From Ostrinia nubilalis (lineage: Eukaryota > Arthropoda > Insecta > Lepidoptera > Crambidae): a stretch of 64,000 bases of DNA. Position numbers and translations under genes: made by a program. Below, piece by piece: positions 26,487 through 40,060 of this stretch. The DNA lies in NCBI RefSeq assembly GCF_963855985.1, contig NC_087099.1:15778001-15842000 (forward strand). The letters run 5' to 3'. Each line of letters starts with the position of its first letter. Positions within the stretch are counted from its first letter, which is position 1. Under the pieces are notes generated by a model. The model had not been told where the DNA came from and searched no databases. It saw only the letters and a list, made by a program, of their open reading frames with translations.

Positions 26487-26778
26487 AGATTCAAATTCAA
26501 ATTCAAATTCAAAACGTTTATTTGCTAAAAACACAGTAATACAGGGTGACAATATTAAAATAGGATCATGATGTGTTTAGTCTGATCACAGACGTGCAAA
26601 AATTATAGGATTCAATAATATAAATGTCAAATGATTAAAAAAAAAATGTCAATGTAAAATTAAATTAATAGTACCTATCAATGTCGCCAATTAAAATATT
26701 CCTTACAAAAATTATCAAATCAAATATGTCATCTATATAAATAAAAATTAATTGTTGTTCGTTAGTCTGATTAAAATT

Positions 26779-27729
26779 CTATTGTTCGTCGAGATATTCC
26801 CTGACTGAATAATAGCACTTAGTTAATAGCCAGGCGTGTATTTGTCTTTTAAAAGACAGCAAAGGTAGATCTTTGAACTTATCAGGTAATTTATTATAAA
26901 TTTTTATAGCCATACAATGAGGACTGCGTTTGAAAAACGTCAGTTTAATATTAGGCAACAAGATCCTACCTTGATGTCTCGTTGGCTTATTTTTAAATTC
27001 ACCCCTTGTCAAAAAATAATGTGGGTTCTGTTTTACGAAAATACACGCCTGCTTTATGTATAAGCATGGAACAGGTAATATTGAAAGCTTTTCGAATAAA
27101 GGTTTACATGATTCAAGAAAATGCGCTTTGCAAATAGCCCTTATACACTTTTTTTGTGCAATGAATACCCTTGTCACATCGACCGAGTTACCCCACAACA
27201 GCGTGCCGTAGCTAAGCAGCGACGATACATAGCCATGATACGCGGCTAAAGCGGTTTCAATGGATGAAATGTTACTAAGGCGTCTTAAAGCATATACGAA
27301 TCTATCAATGTTCATACACATCGCCTCTATGTGTGCTTTCCAATTACAATGTTTGTCTAAAGTGAAGCCTAAGAATTTTACAGTATCTACTATCTCGACA
27401 GTACTACCATTATATGTGACTACCACATCCACTGGTTTGGCCTTGTGAGTAGAAAATTGTACAGCCTTAGTCTTCTGTACATTAACTTTAAGGTTATTTC
27501 TATCTAGCCACTTTATAACACTTTCTAGCGTTTTGTTGATTTCGTCGTTAAATCCGTTTCGGTCATGACATTTAATCACTACTGTGGTATCGTCGGCAAA
27601 CATAAAACACCTGTGTTGCGTTACACATGGAAGGTCGTTAATGAACAATAAAAATAGAAGTGGGCCTAGAATGCTGCCTTGTGGTACTCCACAAGAATTA
27701 ACACGATATTTCGACCGAAAGATTTGCAT
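26779..27729 (-). pseudogene. LINE ORF2: RT C-terminal half (FADD)
   Basis: 316 codons. GVPQGSILGPLLF (residues 14-26) precedes the catalytic FADD box (44-47). The thumb region follows with KFLGFTLD, and the frame ends in a normal stop. It continues the RT of 27666-29408 after a frameshift. It would synthesise cDNA at the nicked target if intact, but the split frame makes this copy non-functional. Confidence 0.87.
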
Positions 27730-29408
27730 CTTTTGGCATCAATGACTTTGGCTATTTCAGTACATTGTTGTCTATTTGACAAATAGCTTTTTAGCCAAGT
27801 ATATGCATTTCCTCTTATTCCGTATCTTTCTAATTTGTCTAGTAGTCTTTTATGCGGTACACAATCAAAGGCTTTACTCATATCAAGAAATAATGTAACG
27901 AGTGGTATTTTATCATTAATACTTTCTGATATTAATCGTATCAAATTATAACAAGCCATTGTGGTAGAACTACCTTTGCGAAACCCGTATTGTTCGTCTC
28001 TAAGTAGCTTATTTGCGGTAATAAAATTATATATACGCTTATAAATTACTTTTTCATATATTTTTGAAAATATTGGTATAAGTGTAATGGGTCTGTAATT
28101 TGTCATTTCATATTTTTTACCTTTCTTAAATAATGGCTTAACAATACATAATTTGAGTTTATCGGGAAAGTATCCTTGTTCCATAGATAAGTTGATCACA
28201 TATGCTAGGGGTCGACTTAAATATTTAGCACACATTTTAATAACGCGGGTAGTTATACCATCATGACCTACTGAATTGCTGTTTTTTAGCGTCATGATAA
28301 TTGAAAAAATTTCATTCTCATTTGTAGGTACAAGAAAAATTGAGTTATTATGAAATGGGATATTAACTGTATCTAAATTTAAATTCTCATCATTTGATTT
28401 TGTTATGTCTATAAAATAATCATTAAATAATTCACATAATATGTCATTTGGATCATTATATATTATGTCATTGTTATTAATTATGTCAATATTATTATTT
28501 GCTATGTCATTATTACAATTATTACCTATAATACGCCACGTCGCTTTACATGTATTCGGAGCATTCTGTATAACTCTCTGGTTTTCCAGTTGTTGGGCTT
28601 TTTTAATACATTTTTTTAGTATTCTGTTATATTTTTTGTAGTTATATTTCTTACGAGTTCTATGAGTTTTATCACTTCTACTGTACTGAATATATAAAAG
28701 TCTTTTCGTCCTGCATGCCAATTTGATTCCCTTACTTAGCCACTTCTGATACCTAAATCTATTTCGAATTTTCACAAAGATGTTTGGAAAGCAAAGCAAG
28801 TTAAAGAGCTCAAACAAAGTGTGCAATTCATTAAAAGCTTCATTAGCATTACAATTATTATAAACTTCTGAAAATGATAAGGCAGAAATACATGTCTTAA
28901 ACTTGATTATGTTTTCTCTGCTATAGTCAATTTTTTGTATAGTTATGTCTTTAGATATTAAGTTTAGCCTAAACGACACAGTTTGAGCCGTTTCGTGATC
29001 TGATAGTCCAAGCAGATGAATATCAGATGTGGCTTTACAAACATTGCTAGCTATTTGATCTAAACATGCTTTCTTGCGAGTTGCAGAATTAATGTGTAAT
29101 TTCAGTCCAAAATTTCTTAAAATGCCTGTCAGTTCTTTCGTCATGTTATTACATTTCAATACATCGATATTCCAGTCACCTGTCAAAAAGATTTTATGCT
29201 TAGTTTTATTTTTGCTCAAATGCTGTAAAAGTTCTTGAGTTTTTAAAAAGAACAATTGCGCATCAGAGTCAGGAGTTCTATAAATATTTATAATTATTAT
29301 TTTATACAAAGATAATTCTATACCACAACATTCAAAGACTTTAGTCACTGACAATTCTTTACAAATATGGAGTTTTTTAAAGTCTAAATCTTTTTTTAAT
29401 AAAATCAT
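27666..29408 (-). pseudogene. LINE ORF2: endonuclease C-terminal half and RT N-terminal half
   Basis: 580 codons. Apurinic-type endonuclease motifs are IYRTPDSD (residues 42-49), TGDWN (76-80), LDQIASN (116-122) and LSDHE (135-139). These represent the catalytic Asp/Asn and the final Asp-His pair of the exonuclease-endonuclease-phosphatase fold. The reverse transcriptase begins with NYRPITLIPIFSKIYEKVI, and FLDMSKAFDCVPH carries the first catalytic Asp. The frame runs off into unrelated residues near 27735, where a one-base indel joins it to the next frame. Confidence 0.85.
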
Positions 29409-29816
29409 GGAGCCACCTCGTTTTTGTTAACCCGAGAGAAATGCGCAGCTACCTTATGGTTGGGGAGCCTAAGATTAATTTCGTCCCCATTTTTTATAAA
29501 TGTTTCGCTAAAGCAGAGTACTTGTATATCTAAATTTTTTACTTTTAATTCTTCTAGTGCTGCTTTTAAATTATCTACTTTATTTAGAATTCCGGCTATA
29601 TTTTGATGCATTACTGTAAAAAGGTTAGGAACGAAAAAAATGTGTGTTATCGTTGAATTCTCTTTCACATAGTAATGTCCGAGAAGCCTCGTTCTCTAGC
29701 TTGTTAGGTGTTTTATCAGCCGTATCAAATAAAGGAACTGTGTCTATGATGGTGGCCTGATTGGGCATTTCCTTACTACTATTTTTATTACAGTCACGAG
29801 ATGCGAGAAGATTCAA
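29405..29816 (-). pseudogene. LINE ORF2 N-terminus: start of the endonuclease, frameshifted
   Basis: Two overlapping frames (29625-29816 and 29405-29668) join near a run of A's. The second reads MHQNIAGILNKVDNLKAALE then IQVLCFSETFI, the N-terminal endonuclease block with the catalytic Asn and Glu (CFSETF). A further shift at about 29405 leads into the 580-codon frame. Confidence 0.75.
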
Positions 29817-29830
29817 TTCTTTTGTTCTGA

Positions 29831-31847
29831 AATGAACGTCTATTTTGCAAGTTAGTGCAACAAAATCCGTTTTGGATTAGAGAGAATGACCATTCAAATC
29901 AAACCAGATCAAAACTCAATACATTGCACCAAAAACGCATGGTAGCTCTGATAGTATCTTAAGGTAATTGTTGAACGTTCAAATCCTAGAATTTATTTAA
30001 CTACTGCCTTATACTCGTATCTCTGGTAGAGCTGGGAAAAACTAATATCGAGACGTTTATCGACCGTAATGATGTCTGACTCGTAAACATCATCTTCATA
30101 AACCATTTCGTTAATAAATATAATTTATCATAACCATAAACGAGATAAAATGGCGCCCGAGATGTCATTCCGTTCAAAATAATGTCCAGTATGATGGACA
30201 TAGCGTTTAAATCAATCGACAATAGTAATAGTCATTGATAATCAAAATGTCCACATTGAAATATTGCACAATTTATAGCCAATCAAATTTATTGCTGCAT
30301 TGTTATGAACATTAATTACTACATGCAATAAATAATATTACACTCGGCTTGACCTCGTGACAGGCTCACTCTACAAAAATTATATTTATACCAGACTAGT
30401 GCACGCTTGCTAGTTCGCGTGAAGTCCAAAAACCTTCATAAAATCCTTTCATATTGTAATTTAAGAGTTATTCTGATATGTAGGTATAGGTAAATTTAAT
30501 CAAAATCCATTTGATAGAGTCTGCTAGAATTGAGTCACAAACATCCATCCATCCATTCATCAACAAACGAAGCGCACCTAAACTGTTTCTCAAAGCGCAT
30601 CTATGTTTACGAAGCACGTTGTATGATGAATAAAAAAGTACCAAAGCAACATAGACTATAGGTGCGCGTCGAGTAATAGTTTAGGTGCACATCATTAGGT
30701 GCGCCTCAAAATAAGTGCACTTCGAGAAACACCTTACCTATTAAATGTTTAACATTTCTGTGCTTCGGGTGGCACGTTGAGTTACATCGCTCATAAATTC
30801 TGATACCAGGGTTATGACCTCCGTAGTAACTCATAGTACAATAATAACAAATATAATACAGCACCATACAGTGACTATACAGTAGGCACCACACATATCC
30901 GAGCCACAATGGTCGCCCAACAATGGAAATCGAGATTATCTTAATAGATTGTGGTGAGTCATAATACGCGAATTTTGATACATACTATTGTTGGAACTAT
31001 GCTTTCGGGCAATCAAATTATGGAATGACTATAAAATGTTAACATTATTTCAACTTAAATAGGTATACTGCAAACAGTTAAAGTTTAAAGTAAAGTCCAC
31101 CGTTTAATTTAAAATTTTAAACATAACTTACACTTTAGATAATATTATGGAAATTAAACGTCCTAATGTTGAGTCATGCAATTTTAGAGCATAATAAAAT
31201 TAGGTGTTACCTACTTATGTTAATGTTTATGACACTGCTAAAATTTGGATTAAAATGTAATGGCGTTACAAAAAACTTAAACAGGCGTTAGATACGTGTT
31301 TAAAATGGCTTTTCCGTACAAAATGACAATTTAAAAAAGTGTTCAACGCCCGTTAAACTTTTTGTAAAAAGCCCCTTAAGTCGAAATGTAGAGAATCTTC
31401 AGAATTTGATTTATTGAAAGTCAGTTCAAGATCGCGCTGGTCCAGTTTCGCGGCTAATTGAGACTGACGTATATTGAGACGCTACAAACAAATCCGTCCT
31501 CAGCCATTTTGTTGACGATCCGCAATGTCACTTTGTTGATACGGATTTTAAAGTCGTCAATCTAATATAGCCATTTAGAGAGTTACAGGATAAAAATCTT
31601 GCTGTTATGGTGCGCTTTGATAACGTCCGTAGTTTTTTGTGCAAACATCTTGATACGATCTACGATCAAAAGATACGAACTTCAGGAAAAAGAACGGACT
31701 TCCCTCAAAATACGATAAACTTTCTTACAAAGTTCATGTCTTTCAAATACCTTCTTAAAAGTATTCGTTTGAATTCCACCAAGCATTTAATAGTGCTGAC
31801 TTTGTTCTATTGTTTTAATTGCTATTATCTTTACATAAGCAAACATG
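29831..31847. other. No gene recognised
   Basis: A+T-rich. Near 30560-30720 the words GCGCACCTAAAC and GTTTAGGTGCAC occur in inverse orientation, hinting at a decayed inverted-repeat element. Confidence 0.35.
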
Positions 31848-31975
31848 GACCGACGACATCGTAAAGATAGCAGGGAAGCGCTGGACGCAGGCCGCTACCA
31901 ATCGATCAACATGGAAACCATTGGGGGAAGCCTATGTTCAGCAGTGGACGTCCTATGGCTGAAATGATGATAAAT
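31848..31975 (+). mobile_element. RTE-type LINE 3' fragment
   Basis: Reads ACCGACGACATCGTAAAGAT through TTCAGCAGTGGACGTCCTAT and GGCTGAAATGATGAT. This is the conserved RTE C-terminus and (ATG)n-like tail. Confidence 0.75.
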
Positions 31976-34239
31976 GATGAAGTAAACATGTTCCTTCTCA
32001 GACTTCTCTTTCCCATAATAATACATAAATAGCAATATTTAGGAAACTGAAGAGTCAAACTATTTCTCCCCATTTCCAAAAAGTTTCGTGGATTTTTATG
32101 TTTGACAGTTGAAAGTAATTTTTTGGCCGATCCATATTGAATTTCTTAGTTTAATTTAGTGACAATGTATGATAGTAATGTGCATTCACATCACTATCAG
32201 TACAAGTGCGCAAAATTATCGTTACACAATTCGCGTTTTATTTGTTGTGCTTGCGCAATTACGCGGATAAACATGGCGATAGTGCACCATTCACACATTC
32301 ACAACTATGCAGTATCGAACCGGGTCGCCCGTCAGCTGTTCACGGACTTTGATGCGTTCGATATGCTTTCATTCAGCGATCCTGAATGATGGCCGCGATG
32401 CATTGTTATCGATAATAATTTCGGATGCGAAAAAAGACAATAGGAAAAGCTTTTCAGTAAGAGCAGACAGCGAAATGATAGGGCAGTAGAGACTCGTAGT
32501 GTGCTCGTAGTTAATTCATTGACAACTCTTTCAGGTACTACCTGACGGGTAAAATAGAAAGAAACGGGTTTTTAATAAAGTGTTTTACAAGTAGTGTCTT
32601 GGAATTATCGGTCCATGCTAAGTTAGGTACTATGTAATAAAAATGAAATTAGCCAACGGACATACTTAAACACTATTTTTGTAAATTTACTCATAGAGAA
32701 CAATCAGACTTAGCATTTATGAGTATTATAAAGTCAATCAATAGGCATAGTTTACTATACATTAGAGGCTCTAAAATAAAACAAAGGATTTTCATTAAAT
32801 TTTAAGAAAAACCTGTCACAAATATTCAAAAATGTTTGAATACATAAGTAGGTCTAGTCTAGACATTTTTTGTTGATTTTCTAAAGTTCATTGCCGGAGT
32901 CATAGTTAAATTGTTATTCTATGGTGTGACGATAATTCGATGTAAAGACGTAAGATAAGATGTAAGATAACATAAGTTATAAGATGCTCTAAAAGCTCGT
33001 CTAAAAGATTTATTTTCATATTTATTAATTAAGTAATCTTTTTCATCTCGAACTCATTTCAGGAAATTTACTACTGGTTCCTCTAATAGTCTAATGGAAC
33101 TTCTTTTCGATCATAGGCTGTTTTACAAGCTCTTATTATAGGTATAGAAATGTCGTTTTTTTGTTATTTAGTATACGTTTATGCCAATTTAACGACTTTA
33201 AAAGATTTATTAGATCATAAAGATTTTGAATTGGGTTATTTCGTGCATAATATTATTTAAATTAACTCAAAAAAGTGTTTTAGTTTTTTCGTTAATTCGC
33301 TGAATACCGCGAATCGCTTTTTTGTGTCATTTGAAGTTCTATCTCTAGATTTTGATTAAAGGAACGTGATTATATTTACAATAACTGATTTGTAACAAAG
33401 CAACAATAACCGTCGTCAGTCCCGCTCCACTGCTCTTACCCTAATAATTGAGTTCTATAAATAACATCGAAAACTATCAAAATTCAGAGAACCGTGTCAC
33501 ATCCCTAAGCAAAAGTTGAAAATTTCCTTCAAAGGTCAACGACACGAGGCTCTGAAACTGACCGTTGCGCTTGCATTCAAATTACCAAGAAATCGCTATC
33601 TAAATGACACTCAATCTCTATCATTAATGGCGATTCGTTTGTACTCTTGCTTACTATGTTTTTGTCATTTGTAAAACAAGTGTTTTAGTTACAGAATTTA
33701 AACGAATTAAGATAACATTTTATAGGTTAGAAAACACTTTTTTTTTTGATATTTCAAACTCTATATTCTGTCTGTATTAATTCGCTTACGAAGAAAAGAG
33801 AGATCCTAAATTAGTCTGCTTTAGTGAATAGGTCTGTGGGGAACAGTAAACAAAATTATGAATTTCCCAACTGTAACATGCCGGAAAATGCTAATCAGCA
33901 ACGAAGATGCCGAGTGATATATCCGCAGCGTGTATCGCCGCCATCGTCAAAACAACTCGCGCATGTTTGCAAATATCAATTAAAAACGTTCGCACGCCGG
34001 TTTCGTCATCCCAAAAGTTTTTACGCGGTTTTTTGCCAACCGTCGAACTAGACGGGTTGGAATCAAAGTTTTTTTCTTGAATTAAGCGCTGTCACGTGAT
34101 CAAGATTAGCAGGTGTTGGGCTGTAACGTTCGGTTGTAAATGCGTAGTTCGTAACGTTATTATTAGCGCGGCGGACCGGTATTTCAAAAGTCCAACCGCT
34201 TTTCTTATGTAAAATAACTGTAACAAGCCATCGAGTGCC
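31976..34239. other. No gene recognised
   Basis: A 76-codon frame at 32159-32389 (ending AVSNRVARQLFTDFDAF..SDPE) is the least random-looking, but no family or splice context was found. Confidence 0.3.
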
Positions 34240-34450
34240 CACTATCTGCGTGCTCGGTGCGTAGTACATGCAGTACCCATCGCAACGAAAAGCGGAGTGA
34301 ACCTACCACATTTGGTCAACAGCGCTACGCTCAGTCGCGAGCGCTCGCGCCGGGCCCCTGACCTTGGGCCGCCCCCGCCCCCCGCTCCCCTCTCACTAAC
34401 AGCACGCCACTTTGATTTCCACAAATTTAATCTATGTCTTACCAAGGTGT
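34240..34450. promoter_or_regulatory. CpG-rich block, possible promoter
   Basis: A run of CG-rich sequence (GAGCGCTCGCGCCGGGCCCC and C-rich continuation) includes CGCTCAGTCGCGAG near 34329. TCAGT is the arthropod initiator core. No downstream gene was identified. Confidence 0.25.
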
Positions 34451-37400
34451 TGCTCAGATGCGACGTAAATTAGACAAGTGTGCACCGTAAATCATACTAA
34501 ACGAATGTTTGTCGAACGCAATGACGTCACCCGAGACGCGAGTGTCGAGTACACTTGTGAATTTGGCAATTTAAATCATGTCCGATTATATTCGCGACTT
34601 CGATGTATCGCCTAATACCTATATCCGATTCACTTTGCATCGGAGATCGATAGAGACGGCAATAACGTACGGCCTCTCGTCTATTAAGCAGATAATAGCA
34701 GTTTTTATTGTTGTCAAATTACAGATAAAATTATTACAAACAAACAAATTGGTGGGTAAAGTTTATCCACTTTCAGGTTTGACCTTTCGTAGATATGGTA
34801 GACAAGTTTATGTTATTATTAACGTCAATATTAATTGATAACGAGCCCAATTTAAATTTTACAATGTATGTATTTACTACAATGTAAAATAAAAACATTA
34901 AGTTTTGAGTGAGTTAAAGCCTTATTAAGCACGATAACAAAGACGATGTAATAATACCTACTCGTAACTTTGCCCTACCTCTGGTACAAAACAATTAAGT
35001 GGGCCAGTGGTGAGAAGCGCAACAAACTCTTACTTCACAGGTTTACAAGTTCTATAATAAACCTGCGCAATATTTTCTGTCTTGAAATAACCCTTTTTCA
35101 GTGATGGTCTATGATTAGGTACTTGTAGGTAATTGCTTGTAAATCTTCAAAATCCTCAACATCAGGTAATCTCCACTGCAGAAGCACTACCCTTTCTAAT
35201 ACCAGAAGCAAATAAAGAACTTGTAAATAAGCAAGTCCAATTTACAATTATTTATTATTTTTGAACGCAGCATTACATTTACTCATGATGTCTGCTCACG
35301 AAATACGATGTCGTCATTCTCCGCCCATATTTTATGTAACATATTGGGCACAGTCCTAGATACGATGCCCTGCTTTCCCTAAATGCTGAGTTTTTGGCCG
35401 GCTGCCCGCTCTTCACAATCCTGAAGGCTCACGCGTAGTTATACCCCGAACGGTCCCCATACGTAATGCCTTCTTAAGTCTGTATCCGCAGTACAGCTGC
35501 ACATGCCCAACAGAACAGCCTTGAGGCATCGACGATACACGTAATTCACTGAATTACTACAACGCAGTGTTCCGTTTCAAACTCCGCAGTATCTACAACC
35601 ACAGCCGTTGTTATAAATGGATCTCCAAGGGCATTTTCATATCGAAAGCCTCCGAGAACAATCTTCGCAGCGAATCCGTTGATGGCCTTAATTAATACCA
35701 AAACACCAATATGGCCCACCTCGACAATGGGGGCATCGGACACGCCAAACCATAGGAATGCCCGCAAATCTTCAACAATTTATTGGGTAAGTCACTCGGC
35801 CTTGATTATGGCTTGTACTACCACGCAACTGTCTTTTTTAAGCGAAACGCGAGTAATAAAAAATAAGTGAGGGCCTCTTTTGGGCATTCAGAATGGAAAA
35901 CGTCGGTAACTGAGCGTTTTAGACAGGTTTTAGATTGATTGCGTAATAATGGGGACGTAGAAATAGACAACGTAATTAAGTATTTCAATGGATAAGCCCA
36001 CCGTCGCTCCGGATCGTTCATTTTCATTACGATCAAGACGAAGCATTAGGAATAGATGAAGTAATTAAAGTAACATGACCGTGACGTATCTCCTATCATG
36101 TGGGATTTAGCGAACCGAGTGTCAAATTAAATAAATCCAACGGATTTGTTTTCATAGATAACGTATCCAACGGTTTTATGGCAGTTGCTTTACAGACTGT
36201 TGTTGATTTGATTGTAATCATTTTAATAAGTACTTCAAACAAGATGTTATCTGATTAATGACAATGTTACCCATTCCCTTATTCATGAGGATACACAGAC
36301 ATGTCCTCATAAATGTAGGTAACACATTCAGCAGTGATTTCATCTAAGATCATATCATTTGTATACTTTATTTGACATTGACCTTTCTTTTCATTTTTTC
36401 TGTGACTAGACTAAGAAATTACTGTTGTTTGTCCCGATAAACACATAAACACACCATTACCGCGACCTTGTTTAACCCAGTTTTGATTCCGAGCAACTAA
36501 ATATAATTTATTGGCTTTATTACGATATCTGTGTGGCCACAAATTACGCGCTGGCGAAAAGAGCTTTACATTCTTACGGATTTACCTACTGTAATACAAG
36601 CAAGCGATAAACTAAAAATATCAATCAAATAATAATTATCTGAGCAGCCATTACGCAGAATAACAGTGTATTGTTAAGACTTCGATTGTCTACTTACTGT
36701 CAATAAATATTAATGGAATTTATCTTGGAAATAATTCAATGAATACGATCATAGCCTCATGAGCAATGGAACATGTCATAAATATGTATTAAGTACCTAC
36801 ACACATTGAATATTGCCCTTTTTATTCTGTTACATTTTATTCAAATTCGTGTTATTCTTAACAACAATGTGCCCAATCCTGATACTCGTGTTATTCATTT
36901 TTGACTAGAAGTCAATAAATGAAAACAGACAGGAGTCAGGAGGCCGTACAACTGTCCCCTTTCATCCAGGACTTCTAAACTAGAACTGTCGAAGTAAATT
37001 AAGAGACTACCCTCGAATTCTCGCGATATTTATTGGGTGATTTGTATGAGACGAAATTGCTTTCCAACTTCAGGTGTATTTTTACTTATTTATCTAACGA
37101 TCTCAGAAGCCAAATGTTTTGATTTGCGTAATTTGAACTTCATTTTTCTGTTTGTTTTTATATTTTTTCGAGCACCAAGTCAAACAACTTTTAATGCTTC
37201 ATGGGGGAAATGTATCAAAGAATTATGTCCTTCGAAATGTTCCTGAATCACAATCCGGATTTCTTATTTATTAGCTAATAAGAAATAAGGCTCCGAGTGT
37301 ATTACAAAAGAGTTTTAGACGCAAGTCTCTACTTCTAGTTGCCCAATCACCAGTGGCAACTGGCAACAAGAAACCTCGAACAAAGGAATAGTCGAACTTT

Positions 37401-39489
37401 CATGCAGACCACGAGTTTTAATTATTAACGCGTGCTTAAATCCCTAAGTTTCTACGTGCCGGCTTCCTAAGCTCACTTTGCAAATAATTCGGCATCTCAC
37501 TCCGATGGATAAGGGAAAGTTTTTCGGTGACATTGTTAGAAGTTGCCAAATCTTCAGCCCTACGACTGAGCAACTTGATAGGTTTCTTCACGATTGTTTA
37601 ATAGCTCATAATTATTTATTAACAACAAAATACTGATATCAGACGAAGAAGCCTTTATGTATCTTTTTAGTGTATCGGCATTAATAGGTTGTTTTCGTAG
37701 AAATGTAACGTAGGTCGAACGTGAGTGTTTAATACGTAACTAATCTTGTAACAAGTAATACTCCACATTATTTTTCTTCGAAATAAGCCGTATTTGATTA
37801 AAGATCTGGCACAATTCTATTTGGATGTTATTTTCCTGACAAATTCCACTATTTTGGACACAAAACGGTTTGGTTATACATAGGTACTTAATGATAAGAG
37901 CAGTTTTTGTTGGAAGGATTCTCGCTTCTCGTGTAATACTGCGAGATCCCAGAAGATAAACGTATCTTCTGAACGTCCAACTAAAATTAGATCTTCTTCC
38001 GAATATCTCATGAAACAAAATTACAGAAAGTAAGTAGTGTAATAACGTTTGGTTGTAATTTACTCATTAGATAGTTGTTTTAAATGTGAACTCTACTCTT
38101 GTTGAAGAACTCTGGAATGAATTTTCCTACCTAGATTCAAGTCTGTTATTTGTCTGATGAATATTGGAATCGCAGGTTTGTTATCTATGCTGAACTTTGA
38201 ATCGAGTCTTGAGTGTCGTTTCTTATCTGGCTTAAGAGGACTTAAGATTTGGAAAGTTTGTTGCTATTTATTGTTTTTATCGTAAAGTTTGCAAATATCT
38301 CCGTCGCATCTCCAAACTTATTCTGCACTACAGAAACAATAGTTCCTTTTAACATGTTCACTCGATCAGACCTTCGAAATACGTTCTTTAGCGCCCGACT
38401 TTCACTTCAACAGTGATATTTGTCTTCTCAATATACTAAAACAGTAATACTTAATTCAATTTTGTATTGTTCACTAAAGTTTTTGACTGTAATTATATTC
38501 TAAAATTTCTTTCTACTTTAGGCAGGTTATGTTTTGTATCTAGTTCCGTTATGTTTAAGATTTTCTATAGACATATTGATGTTGATTGCCGCAAATTGGT
38601 ACTTTTATTACCTTCGTTTATTTTTCTAACGGGTCTGTGTTATGAAGGATCACCGTAACATAAAGGCCATTTGTAATCCTTAGAGCATCGCATGAGGTGT
38701 TAATTTATCAACAAAATTTTGGAAGGATTTTTTTTGTAGAGCTAATAACGTTCGCGCATTTTGGTCTTCATATTTGTTCTCTAAAATGACTGGTTATGAA
38801 ATTTTCTCATGACAGAATCCTTTTTCAAGATCATCATGACTTGCCCATTTGCTACTAACAATAGTTAGGTATAGACATTTACTATGTTATATCTTGATCG
38901 TTACCTATACCTACATTAGTTGAAGCTAAGTACGAACAATTCCATTGAGCAAGGATACCAATTAACTTACTATCGCTTTAAAATACATATGAATGAAAGG
39001 ATTAACATGCCGATAGAGAAGAAAAACAAGCACAATACTAATGTATTTGACAATAAACCTGCTGGAGGCTACGTAACTGCGTCTTAACTAGAAAGTTGTA
39101 GACAAATGTTGTAGACAAATGTTATTGGAATCTTATAAGAAGAATAATCCTTATGAATTGTTTGAAGAACGAAATTCACCGAAACTTCCGTGTAACTTCA
39201 TTTACCTATCCCTGAAGAAAAGGGTAGATTAAAAAGGTTAACTTAACAGAAACGATGTTGTAACAAAAACAGTAAACATGAGAGTAACGCGGTTTGCTGC
39301 ACGGTAATAACAGAGCAGTGAGGACGTTTTAGAGGAATGCCAAAACCTGTTTGTTTTGAACCGAAGGAACTAGGCGAGGACGTGAGCGGGAATGTAAGCC
39401 GCATCGATTACCTGCCTGCCGGGGCTCGCATCATCTCCTGATCCATATCCTAGACTTACTTGACGCACCAGATAGGTACGTATATGTAG
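34451..39489. other. 5 kb without recognised features
   Basis: Short open frames only. The minus frame at 35546-35767 and the plus frame at 37037-37246 are hydrophobic but match nothing I know. Confidence 0.35.
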
Positions 39490-40060
39490 GCTTCGTAGGT
39501 TAGGCGGTTGACCCGCGAAGCAAACAAGCGCAACGCATGCGCTCGCCGCCGTAAACACCACCGGCCACCACGTGGGCACAACAACACATCATGAACGCAC
39601 CGTCGGCCGCCGCCGCGATCACACCCAGCACCAACAGTCGTAGTAATATGAACGCCATAAAAACACAAGCATTTGCACTGCACTCGGAAGTTCCGTAAGC
39701 GGGCTGCGTAGAGGCGGTGTCGCAGCCCGCCACCCCGCGCGCACTGAGCCTCGGAGCGCGCGCGGCCGACCGCCCCGCGCCCCTCCCCGTGTCCATTCAA
39801 CGCATTTTCTGTCATAAGCGAATCGATAATAGCATTGTAGTTCCGCCTGCACTGAAGTATGTCACGGGTACGCCGGCCGGCGCCGCTGCAGACCGATGAC
39901 GCGACTGACAAGTTCACAGCTCCGTCTCCGTGACTTCGGCTGCATTTTGCGCGCGTCTGCTGCGGCGGTGTAACGCCGCTGCGTGGTTTTGCAGCGACTT
40001 TGCGGGAAGGCGTGAAATGTACCGCGAATTTTGTTCAGTAAAGTCCTAGATGTTTCGATT
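39490..40060 (-). promoter_or_regulatory. CpG-rich block, possible 5' end of a minus-strand gene
   Basis: About 570 bp with many CG dinucleotides (peak 39700-39790 and 39880-39990), flanked by A+T-rich DNA. Several long overlapping frames on both strands are composition effects. A possible first coding exon lies within it (39601-39658). Confidence 0.35.
39601..39658 (-). CDS. Candidate signal-peptide exon
   Basis: Starting at ATG 39658 the minus strand encodes MAFILLRLLVLGVIAAAAD, a good signal-peptide shape (short n-region, Leu/Val/Ile core, Ala-rich end). It is followed by G|GTGCGT at 39600-39595, a plausible 5' splice site in phase 1. Phase 1 introns after signal peptides are common in secreted proteins. 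No second exon was found and the start context is weak (T at -3). Confidence 0.25.

Larger units (their letters stand above)
26487..29830 (-). mobile_element. 5'-truncated Jockey/CR1-group LINE, nearly complete ORF2
   Basis: The minus strand carries an endonuclease and reverse transcriptase in frames that shift near 29405, 29635 and 27735. The 3' end is a (TTTGAA)n tail at about 26490-26515 (plus strand TTCAAATTCAAATTC). No ORF1 was found, so the element is probably 5'-truncated near 29830. The conserved core and few lesions suggest a moderately young copy. Which group (Jockey, CR1 or Rex-like) cannot be settled by eye. Confidence 0.85.

Noticed and set aside
35546..35767. Hydrophobic 73-codon minus frame
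   Set aside because: No family recognised, no supporting splice sites, and neighbouring frames are closed by stops.
37037..37246. Plus-strand frame with a signal-peptide-like start and several Cys
   Set aside because: Phe-rich composition in A+T-rich DNA and no further exon or homology; a chance frame is more likely.
39456..39917. 153-codon minus frame and several overlapping frames as a protein gene
   Set aside because: Long frames on both strands in a CpG-rich block are expected from base composition, and no domain is recognisable.
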